From assembly GCA_964059195.1 (NCBI GenBank), contig CAXKWD010000005.1:92083882-92147881 (forward strand): a stretch of DNA of 64,000 nucleotides. The letters are read 5' to 3'. Shown in pieces: positions 34,101 through 45,800 of this stretch (position 1 is its first letter; the number at the start of each line of letters is the position of its first letter). Under the pieces are notes generated by a model. It was not told where the DNA came from. It was given only the letters and a program-made list of their open reading frames with translations, and did not search any database. This stretch comes from Ectobius pallidus. Its lineage: Eukaryota; Arthropoda; Insecta; Blattodea; Ectobiidae. The position numbers and the translations under genes were made by a program.

Positions 34101-34810
34101 TATGCACCACTTGGGCGAGCCACATTACATGATGATAATGTAACTGGAAGACGTGTATGGTGTGAAGAGATGAGTGTATATAGTGGTGTTTGTATAATGT
34201 AATGTGGGGTAGTACTAGTACATAATTATTGAAGTAAGACCATCGTAGATATTTCATTAAATTAATCGGGAAAACGTTGCCAAATGTGCATATATTTTCA
34301 CCCCTGCTGAAGAACAAGGTCGAAATAGCACTGTCAAAATAGAACTCACCAGCTTGGTTGCTCAGATGCTGAAAGCTCAAAGTTAGGCATAGGAAAGCAA
34401 GCAAAATGTAGGTTCAAAAGGTAAAAGGTAAGGACAAAATATAAAAGTACCAACAAAAGATTGAAAGAATAATGATCAAATTCCAAATAACTAATTAAAT
34501 CTTTATTAATAATTTGTGCTATATCAGGATGTCCACATTCTGGAAAGTCAGGGAAATTTAAATGGGCAGGAAAATCAGGGAATTTTGTAAAGTAAAGGAA
34601 AAAGTCAGGGAATTTTGTAAAAAAATATGGAATAGTCAGAGAAAATAACTAGCCCCAGTGAACAAAATGTGAGGGGCATGTGTTTTGCTCCAGACTGTGT
34701 AAGCAATTTTCTTTTCAGTACATGAGCTAATCATTACTTATTTTTGTTATGGAAATAAATGAGGCTGCATTTTTTTTTTTACAAAGAAACTTGAAAACAT
34801 TCATGTATAG
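31170..34810. other. AT-rich intergenic, no gene seen
   Basis: Between the BEL element and the 3' side of the TRPA gene. No ORF with recognisable motifs. A short local duplication (GTCATACTTGTTGGCT) occurs at about 33503 and 33542. Confidence 0.4.
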
Positions 34811-35319
34811 CATATATGGGCAACGCCCGGCCCGCCCCTACTCTTGATCCGGCCCGCGGAACATTTCAAAATCACGCTCGAAAAAGTAAATATTTTCGGT
34901 TCTCACCAACAAGAGAGTGAGAGGGGGGAAACAAAAGCCTGAACTATGACGGTGTTCCTTCCGGTCAGCGCTAGAAAATTGCTGCTATAGGCCTAAATCA
35001 AAGTATCGAACCAGACTTACAGATGCAAATTTGCAAAACACTCGGCACTTGTGTATTAGTGGGATTGATGCCAATATTGGTTGTCTTGGTTCTCAAATTC
35101 AAGCTCAAGCTTCTCATTAATTTCTGCTGATTGTAAGTAAATACCTAATCAATTCGATAATGTTCTCATTTATGTAACTTTAGCATTATACTTTGTAAAT
35201 ATAAAAAAACCGTAGCCTATCATGATTATTTTTTTCACAACTACCTATTTTCTACTGCCCGCGACTTCATAAATATCGTAAAGTTTAGCCCGCATCTTTC
35301 CAAAGGTTGCCCATACCTG
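34811..35319. mobile_element. non-autonomous hAT-type element
   Basis: Ends CATATATGGGCAAC and the complement of GTTGCCCATACCTG. Perfect 8-bp duplication ATGTATAG at 34803-34810 and 35320-35327. The body has CGGCCCGC blocks near the left end and CCCGC near the right. No transposase. Confidence 0.85.
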
Positions 35320-35554
35320 ATGTATAGTATAAAAATGATGTTGGATATGTCAGATCTTACATGCTAAATATTATCTACATCTGCACTACATTCAGAAAAC
35401 ACACACACTCATTCTTATATTTTTTTAACCTAGTATAGCCTACAAATTATAAGGTTCTTCTAGTGCTAAACATAGTATATTACACAGAAAAAGTATTTTC
35501 GTTAAAATGCAAGAACAAGAAAAAATTATTTTCCTTTTAATTGTATTTTGTGTT

Positions 35555-36115
35555 ACCGACCAGGGTAGCTGAGGCATTAGCGTCTTGGACTCACATTCGA
35601 GAGGTCCTGGGTTCAAATCCCGAGACCGGCCAACCTGACTGCAGTCATTGAGGTAAATGCTGGGTTGGATTTTCATTACCACAGCCCTCTACATCTCTTC
35701 TTTTACCAATGTCATCCTTCATGTCACTTGACCTCATCCTATCGTCCCATAGTCATAATACAGGCTTTGCACAGATACTTAACTATTTGCAGAGCAGACA
35801 CTCTCTCCGTCTCCTCTCCTATGTCTTGAGATCTTTGGGAAGGTATTCACCCGGATTGAACCCTTGAGCTCCACGAGGAACTTCTTGAGTACTCATGGAG
35901 TATCGAGGGCGGATTCTTGTGCATTGTGGTTGAACTTGACAGATAGACAGGTAGAGTTAAAGATGGGGTGGGAGGTCTGTTGGGCGAGCAGCTAAGAGGG
36001 CACCTGCAGCCAGTGGACTGGGAAAACACTTCACAGCCATTCATCACATTCATCGGAGTATGCAACAGGCCTCTGTATGGCTGACATGCCTTCGGGTTAT
36101 CCCAACCCACCCTGT
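35555..36115 (+). mobile_element. tRNA-derived SINE, long form
   Basis: tRNA-like head with GGTAGCTGAGGCATTAGCGT and box B GGGTTCAAATCCC, ending GACCGGCC. The ~450-bp body is non-coding and more GC-rich than its flanks. Its head matches the tRNA-like part of the composite repeat at 5965-6055 (minus). Confidence 0.7.
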
Positions 36116-36529
36116 ACCTCTATCCTCAATATCTGTGTTTGATTATAGCCTATTCTATAATTACATGTGGAGAAGTAGGCTACTATAATAAAAACTTAAA
36201 CTAATGTATGCCATTAAGTTGAGCATTGTTTGCAAACCTAAGCCTAATTAGTGTGTACAAAAAATATTAAACTACTTTTTGAATGCAACCTTTTAACCTC
36301 CTCCTCCACCAAAAAAAAAAAAGCATCTGGGAATGTGAAAATAAAAAGGTAGTAAGATGAAAAGGTCTTAGCCTACACACGGCCAGTGTGAAAGAATTAT
36401 CATTCCAAAAAGGTAGTAATCCTGAGACCATTTGCAACTCATCACATGAACTTCAACTGTAAATCAGCTCATTTCATTTGATGAGTTTAAAAACCAGCCT
36501 GCTTATACTGAGATCCTGCTCAGCAGATC
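36116..36529. other. 3' flank of the TRPA gene
   Basis: Immediately downstream (minus sense) of the TRPA stop; probably 3' UTR. A clear AATAAA on the minus strand was not found here. Confidence 0.35.
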
Positions 36530-36890
36530 CTACACCCGGGTGTCAGAAGGTTTGCTATTCCTATCTCTTGTATTGTGAGCATTGTTGCTGCTGTTAGCTC
36601 TTCTTAATCTCCTTAGTATGCATTGTGCCTCTTGAATGTCAGTAAGAGGTCTCGTCCATTTGCTTCCTCTCTCTTGGTTCATGTTCAGGTCTTCTGGATG
36701 GGTTCTGTTAGAAGTGTCCCTTTGTTCATTATTCAAAGCTTTTTTTATTTCAGCCAACTCCATCTGCAGTTGATGTAATACTGTCATAACGCTTGTTGTA
36801 TCCATGGAACTCACAGGAGACGGTGGCATTAGATCTTCTGACATGCTGCCGTATTCTCCTGATGAAAAGCTTGTGTACAGGTCCTGATCA
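36530..36890 (-). CDS. TRPA gene, exon 11 (terminal)
   Basis: Acceptor TTTCAAG|TGATC, stop TAG at 36532-36530. Ser/Pro-rich stretch, a short coiled coil and a basic Asn/Arg-rich tail. Confidence 0.88.
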
Positions 36891-39800
36891 CTTGAAAGAA
36901 GAAAAAAGAAATATGTTAATTTCAGACTTTATATAACATTTTGAGAGTCTAGCATGAAAGAGTGTGAAATGGCTATTTCCTCTAATAATTTATTATAACA
37001 CTGGAAGGTAAATAGCCAACATATGCAGAGTAAAAAATAATATAGACTATGTGATTCAATTTGTAAAATTACCTGTAGTTATTATTAGGAGAAAATTTAT
37101 AGTTAGACTTCATGTTTCGCTGGTTGCTAATGGCAATAGCTACAATTTTTTCCAGCAAGTAATAAGGCATATTCTTTCCTCCAGATGAATTCTCACTAGG
37201 CTGTATTTCAAACTTGGTTGGAATACTCCTTCTGTTGTCCAACATCTTGTGCAACCATTGAGGAAATATTCTTGACTTCAGCCACTGGTGGACCATCAAT
37301 TTCTCTAGATGAGTAATAAATTCTGCCTGTTTCAGGAGTCGTTGTACATGTCCTTCAGTCAGCAATGCCTGCAGGAATATTCAGTTATAGTATTTAAAAA
37401 ATGCAATAATTTATCCAAAATAAGCTCATAACAAGGAAAACAAACAAAAATTTGAGAAATAATTTATCGTTGAGTGCCAGATATGTACAAGCTCACCTTT
37501 ACAAGTGTATATGATAAAAATAGATTTCTCTAATCACTTTACTAGATCAATAATTTTGTACCATATTATAAAATATTCATAAAAGAGACGTATCCGCATG
37601 TTCCCTCAAAAAAGTGCCATTGGCTGCATGTATGTATATGCCATAGTTTGTATAGCTGAAAGGTACTGGCAGGAGGAACTTCCCTGGCAAGTGCAATCAC
37701 TTAATTTTGCAACATTCCTTCAGCACTTCCATCTCACTACTTACATAGCTGTAGATTTCAGATGACTGAACAGATTATCATTGCCCAGGAAGCTATTGGG
37801 ATGTTCCTACCAATACCTTGCAGGATTTGCAAACTATTTCCTTAACCTATTCTCCTGAAAAGTCTTTCTCGTGAAAGACTGTTTCCTGAAATTAAAGAGT
37901 TGAAATACCGACAAAAATATGATACGATGCCATAGTGATGGCTTTTGTATTGTACTATGTCTGTCTCAGCTTCTTACAATCCTGATTTTTCCCTCCTTTA
38001 AATTTACATAATATGTATGTACAAGCTTTAATTCTCTTCTGCAATGACATACTCCTACCAATGGATGAAAAGCGACTGGAAGCCATTTTGCAAAACAGTT
38101 CATACAGTAGTGCTGTTGTTGCTTTTTCAGTATTTCATCAGTTGCAGTAGAGGTTGTCTTTGTTGCTATCACAGCCTTAATGGAAATGTTTATGCCAGGT
38201 ATAAAACTGGGTTTTCTTCATTGCTGCCTCACCATAAACTTCTGTGAGATTCTTAATGTCTCTGAAGGAGATTTGTATAACAAAACATCGTTATGGTTAC
38301 GGAAGTTCTATGGAAGTGACAATGAATTTTACTCACTCTTAAGAAAAAATATACTTTACTATCATATACATTAAAAAGAAAATACAATATTCCAGGGACT
38401 GTTTAAATCTAGGGTTATACATATATAGTAATAAGTATGTGCCTCTTTTCCCATGTACTACAGTATTTAAAGTATGAAGATAAAATGTTAACTTGTAAAT
38501 TTTGAAATAGATATGTAAGCAATATGAGCCAACTTACCATTTAATATATTATTTCTGGTTTTTATGTTTAAGGCTTTTGATTTTTTTTTTAAATTCCAAG
38601 TACTTTTGCTTTCGGAAACTTGCTTTGGGAAAATTGGTTCGGAAAAATCAGTCGATTAAAATGTCCATTATGTAAAAGAAGGGTTCGGGAAAATGGTCTG
38701 GAACGATATTAACTTACAGCCTAATTTACATACATGCATTGTAATCAACAGTGAATATTTTGGAGGAAATTTATATGCGTTAGAAAATTCTTGACTGTAG
38801 TGACCTAAACAGACTAAATCAACAAACTAGATATAAATTTGAAATGCTTTTTCTTGTTTTCTGCTGTAAATTTTGATGAGATTTTGACATAAATAGTATG
38901 AATAATTAATAATCTCCTCCCTCTCTCTCACTCTCACTCTCTCTCTCCCACACATACACACACAAAAAATATTTTTCTTACATTAAAACAGCTTTAACAT
39001 TACTAGTGTATTTCTAACTCAATTGGTTTCCTCTATTGATTTTTCAGTTTTATCAATTACCATAAAATTCCTTCGCAACAGATTTTTAAAACTCGGAATA
39101 CCGTACTGATTACACGATACAGAATACTGATTAAAGATATTAAAGTAGCATACTGTAGCCTACCTGTATGTCACTAACTGCAAGACCAACCATCAGATTC
39201 ATTAGTACAATTGATGATAATACAATAAAAATAAAGAAGATGATGCGACTGGTTCCTTGCAGTTGTGGTTGCATCTTGTTGTCTTCTGATTCTCCATAGA
39301 AGAGAGAACTGTATTCATATTCACCCATCATCATCACCATTGTTTTGACCAGTGACTGCCAGATGTCCATAAAAGGATCTGTTGCATGGAATTGTACATT
39401 GAAGCTAAGAGCAAATCCTATCACAAGACCACTGAATGTCAGCAAAACCTGTTGACAATTAAGGTTGTAATGAGAACCTTAATTCAAACTTGTTACACTT
39501 ATACAGTGCCTTATTTTTTACTCGTGGCCAGCCGGCGGGAGGTAGCTGCTTGCGCACAGTGCTTCTCACCGTTCCTGGCTCCGGCCGGCCACGAGTCAAA
39601 AATAAGGCACTGTATAAGAAATTCTTAATATATGTCAACATTTCACAAAATGCATTGGCAGAGAACTCCGCTATTAGGCCAATTTATTTCAAAGTAATAT
39701 ACCTTCTGTATATAACAGTATTCATGTAGTATTCATTTCAACTTGAACAACGAAACGAACAAACATTTGACTGCTTGGAGTCAAGACCCTCAGTGATAGC

Positions 39801-42800
39801 AATGGGCTTTGTAGTATAGTCACGATTTCCCATTTTAAAAGCATGTGACCTTTAATTAGTTGTACTGGTCAACCAATTTGGTCTTGTCATGGATGATATA
39901 AATGCATATACCAAGTTTCATTAAAATCCAATAAAGCATACCTACTTGAGTTAACACATGTACAGGCACACAGACAGATGGACAGACATTTTCCCATCCC
40001 CCACACAAACTCATAATCTCACTTAATAAAGACAAAATTATGAAGAACTAAATGCACTGCTTGTATTCATTTTATCCATATACCACACTTTTTACATTTT
40101 GCATATCCCATCAGTTTTTTACTTTCAGCCTCCACAATATAAAAAAAAAATTACTCCAATCTGGACTTGGTATCCTCTGTCACATATTTACTTATTGCCT
40201 TTCTACCAATATTATACAGCAGAAGCAAGCTGATGTTCCAATTCTAGCCTCCTGGTTGCAAGCTACCCTCCTACCGCGTGTCTCCATAACAGTCACTGAC
40301 TCACTGTAACTGGCCTAACAAGCGGAACGAGACTAGCAAGATTATTTTACTTGTTTTTCTTTAACTCATTTGTTGGGAGTTGCACGTTTCATAACGACAA
40401 GGGCAAACAAGATTCATAACGAGAATGCTTCTGTCTGTGGCAGTGTAGTGTGTGAATGACAATGGTGAGGTGAGGAAGACTGGAGAGGAAAACGGATGCC
40501 GGCATTAGCCCACTCTTGTCAAAAGAAACAAAGGGGACTACCAGGCTTATCATCCCACCTGATGGATGAATCACTATCAGCAGTGACATGCCTTCACTTC
40601 ATATAATAATTAAGGAATCGCGCACAATGTGCATTATCTTAACCTAAGACTTAACCTACCCAGTCCTGAACCCGGGGAGGGGATCTTTCACTACTGAAAA
40701 ATCCCCCACCCGGCCGGGAATCGAACCCGAGCCGCCGGAGTGGAAGGCAGGCGTGCTACCGACTCACCCACGGCGGCGGACCCTTCACTTCATATGCGCA
40801 CTGCAGAGAGGTTTAGGATTGAACCCAAATAATGATTGGAGTTAGATATACAAGCATTCATGAATCACAGAATATTGTCTCTATTGGACATTACATGAGA
40901 ATATTATAGGAGAAAAATTCCTCCTACACTGGGACTTGAACCCAGAACCTTTGGCTATTTGTGCCAATGCTCTACCAACTGAGCTAAGCCAGAGTTCAAT
41001 TCACAGCGCCAGATGGAACCTCTCTCCTATGAGTGATTGCCCTAATGGTCTACCTCACAGACAGACAAGTTATGTTACATGCAGTACTGTGAGGAACACT
41101 AAGTAGTGAATCACTTATAGGAGAGAGGTTCCATCTGGCGCTGTGAATTGAACTCCGGCTTAGCTCAGTTGGCAGAGCATTGGCGCGAATAGCCAAAGGT
41201 CCTGGGTTCAAGTCCCAGTGTCGGAGGAATTTTGCTCCTATAATATATTCTCATTCTAATATTCTAATGATTGGAGGTTTACACCACCGACTCTCTTGTT
41301 AATATAAATTTTTTTCATGGACATTTTATCAGTTATTTCCTGAAGTCAATGCAAAACTTATGTGTGTGTCTTACCTTTATAACATTTCGCAAGACTTGGT
41401 AAAACATGAGTGCGTAATATCCCCATTTGGGAATACGAGCAATGAGAAGCATGAATTCTGTCCACACCAGTAGAACTGCATAGGCCATGGTATGAAGAAT
41501 CCACTCCTCCATCTTACCCCCCACTGCATGACCCACCGCAATGGAAAGAGAAAGAATTATGCAAGTAGAATTTATCCAAGTCTCATATTGTGTAACATAA
41601 TGCCAGGGGAGCATCACAATCTGGATGACAAGATGAACAGCCAGCACAACCGAGAAGAAAAACAAGGCTCTGTGTGCAATTGTTATCTGTAAAAATAAAG
41701 CAAAAAACAAATTTATTTGTAACCAGAAAACAAGGATATGTAGTGAGAACCAAGGATAGTGCCTCCACATTCTAACTGCAGCCTGCTAGGACTTTTCATG
41801 GCAGAAGCTTACATTCCTCCTGCCAGCCAAACATGTCCACTTTTGGATTCCCGCCAGCAGTTCTTGTGTTTGTAATGGTGGAATTTAACATTAAATTGGG
41901 CATTTTCATTGTATTTTCTATGAGAAAACAAAAAGATATGAAATAAAATCAGGTAAACTGATGTAACAAAGTACCAGAATGCTTTTGTTTAATCAGTGAT
42001 AATTGCAATTATGATATACAGATTTTTTTTTTAAATTGATTTCCGAGTTAAGCTCCAGATTGATTCATTAAGCAGGGCTTGTAGAAGAAAGATCTATCTT
42101 TTTTATCAGATTAAAATCGTCCAGCACCAGCAGAACTATACATATTAGGAATATCTTGACAATCGCACACTCACATAAAAATACCAAAAAAAATCTCAAA
42201 TCAGCCAGCTACGGGATTTGAACCAGAAACCTCTAGAATGCGAGTCCAAGACATTACTATCTTGGCCACCTTGCTCAGTTTAACGGTCTAGTTTGATAAA
42301 CATATGTGAAGGGAAGGTGTTATTTGTCAAAGCTAAATGTATTGCAATTTCCAAAGCTGTACATGAACACTGTAAAACAATTTGTTGTCATATATTACCA
42401 TAAAATAGGTGCTAAATTGGGAATTACTCCGGTACCGGTCAACCGATTTGGTCCAATATCCATAGGCTTCTTCCCATGGATGTTATAAATGTGTATACCA
42501 AGTTTCATGAAAATCTGATAAAGTATATTTGAGTTATTGCATGTACAGACACACGGATGGATGGGCAGACATTTTCCCGTCCCCACACTGTCTCCTAAAG
42601 TATCATTCTGACACTTAATAAGTATTGGCAAAATTCAAAGACATCCTGAAAGCATACTCCTCTCCAACTGAGTGTATTGCAACTAGTCAATGAGTTCATT
42701 TCTCATAAAATCTTCTTCCTTTATTATCATTGCTGTAGTTGGGCTGGTATGCTATACCGCCTAAAAAATGAGCATACCAACAAAATTTCATGTTTAGTTT

Positions 42801-45800
42801 TGAAATTAAAATAAAAAATCAAAATGTAATGTAATAAAGAAAAACCTGGAAATCATTATAGGTTCTAAGTATTGGTTATGTGTAGAAACACTTTTTCAAA
42901 TGCACTGAGCTACATGAACCTAAAATTGTTCAAATAAATAGTCGTCAATTTTACTGCAGCCTTGTGAAAAATCTCAAAACAGACTTGTTACCAACCCTAG
43001 CCAGGTGTTTTGTCTAGGTTCTAAGACCAAATCAAGCATCACAGAAAACAGGGCTATTATTGAAAACATTACTCTTGAAACAACAAAGCATTGCCCTTTT
43101 GTAACAAATAGAACTTGTGAAAATAGGAGCAGCTCCAATCTAAGTGATTTTTTCATTTTCAAAACAACAGGAAATGCATTCAAGCGTTCGGGGAATATGT
43201 GAACACAAACAGTAAGCCAAAAGATCATTCAGTCTGATGAACGATATTCACTCAAAAAAATAAAGGAACAGTTCGTTGATAGAACGAACTGGAAGACTGA
43301 TTTTTGTAGAAAAATGGGCTACCATTGGGAAAATATAGCCTGAAACCTTATGTGAAGTCTTGGCTCAAATCTCAAGATAATCAGCTGGAGAAATAGTATG
43401 CCAGAAATATGAACTATTGGAAGAAATCCAGTACAGGGTCATCTGCAATCTCTTTAACAGAATTTTTGGTAGTACTGCCTAATTCTACCCCCCCCCCCCC
43501 AACTACAGCACTGCTTATTATAAGAGAAATTTAATGGTTGGCACTTACTAAAATATGGGTGGTAAGCTGCAGTGGGTCCAAATCCATACTATCTTCCTCT
43601 CCATTACCAGAGGATGTTGATGCAGATGCATTTAAATTTGTGTTCTGAAAATCAGAATGTACTGTAGTAATCAAATTATTCAAGTAAAAAGAAAATAGAC
43701 ACAAAGTTTTCAAGTTGCATTACCCAATGAATATTAAAAACAGGACAGAATAATACCCAGAGACTTAGAAAAAAATATTTTGTTTCAAAAGAAATGGGTC
43801 TGTCTTCTTGAAGTTTATTTTTGCAATACTCTGTTAATGTCTGTTGTTCTTTTGTTGCAATCTAGAAAGTGGTATCTGTCATATGATAGTTCGCACAACT
43901 CACACACACAATTATCACTGGAGAGATGGTAAGATTTGTCCACGGATGGTGTATCGCTTTGCTACGTGTCTTAGTTCTTGGTTTGCTTCCATCCAGTTTC
44001 TCTCCAGCATGACAGAGATGACGAAGTAAGCATGGTCCGTTTATCTTCTCTTAGTGTCTCTTCTCTTCAGATGCTTAGTGCAGTATTGCAAAGCATCTTT
44101 GCTGCTGTTAATGATAAAACTGTCAGGTTCTTGTGGCTGCTACTGTTCTTTCCTAGACATAGTATCTGAAAGACTTTGTTGTTGTGGATATTTATCTATC
44201 TAGCTATAGTAGTTTTTATAAAGGCCATTTACAGTGAGGATCACTTAATCCTATTCAACCAATGGAATTTAGTTATACTTAAAGGTATTTTGTAGACCAA
44301 GGATTGTAGTACCAAAATGTTCACAGAGTGTACTGTAAATTTCAGGAGCTTTTGTTTTGACTATATGTTTTGACTGCTCGGAAATTATTAATGTGAATCT
44401 TTGTTATTAATAAAATGTAACTTCTGAAAAAAGAGTCAGCTGAGACAGTAGTAAGGAGTTTATAATTTGACATAAAAAAGGGCTTATCTCTAAAAAGGTG
44501 CTTTAAGATAAAAATACAAAATATATTTCATCGCTACGTTTAAACACAACGAATATAGTAAACTATTGGTTTTTTAGATTGTACAATTTTATTTCAACAA
44601 AATCTTGTGACATTGTGATAGTGTTATAATAAACACTGATGCTTCGATAGTCCAAAAAAATCAGGTTTTCTGCAAGTTTCTACTCATAACTTGCAAATGA
44701 TAGCAAAAATTAAAAATCCGGCTTAGAGGTGCATTTGGCCACTCTTCAGGCCATCTAAGTAAAAAATTTCAGATCTCTGCATGCAGTAAATTTGGCTAGG
44801 CATCGTACACAGACTGACAGACAAACACTTCCTCTTATTATATATATGTCCCTCTACAGTCAATGGCAAAATAGCCTAATACATAAAGGAACAAATAATT
44901 AAAGAACTGAACTGCTAGAATGAAATCAAAACAGAAGATATTATACAATAAAGCAGAAGGTATACGCTAATGAGTAAGGTTAAGCAAAGGATATAATATA
45001 CCATATACCTTTGTATACTCTCAACTACACCATTGGTTGTATGATAAGGGGCAGAGGCTGTAAATTTTGGCTTGAGGTTTAATTAGACTAAAATCTGTCG
45101 TTCTGACCTTGCAAATTAGATTGGAATCTCTTGAAGTAGGCAGGTAGAATATCAGATTATTTTAAGTCTAGAATTTTCCAGTTAGAATACGGTACTCTAC
45201 TATATTTTCAAACTGAGACATGTATCCAGTCTTTTATTTCTCAACATTACAATGTGAACAGTTTGTCCATCTTTCTTCTTTTCTTTTGTTTTGGATGTCG
45301 ATCATGTTTTATCATTTATATCATACCACATTCGTATAATTAATTAATTATATAAAAAAAACCTTATAGCCTTAGTTGAAACTTACATTAAGATAGCTTA
45401 CCTGCTTCTCATGAAACCTGAGTGTACAAAATGCTGATAATGACAGAACTAAACCCAATTGTGCAACCATTAGCAAATAGAAGAAAAGTCGCAAACGATG
45501 CCACTTAAACCTGAGAAATGTTTCAAACAAAGGGTGTCGAACCAAGTGCTTCTGTTGAAGATCACTTCCCCCTTCCATGAGGGCTGTCACTACAGTCATT
45601 TGTTTTTCGGAACCATGTGGACACAGAATGTTGAAGTCTAGAGTCACCTGAGAGGAAAGAAAACAATGAGCTTTTATTTTTTTAATAAATTTTTTATTAA
45701 TATAAGTTGATTAACACACTTGGACTTCACTTACCAATCATTTGGTAGGACGCGTTTCACAGGCCATTCGCCTGTATCTTCAACTACATGTCGAGTTGAC

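Noticed and set aside
38929..38965. CT/CA-rich run as a regulatory site
   Set aside because: Simple microsatellite; nothing nearby supports a function.
40922..41226. Two functional tRNA genes
   Set aside because: Both have C at position 33 and differ in the anticodon loop. They lie in the arms of a mobile inverted repeat, and the terminator context was not convincing.
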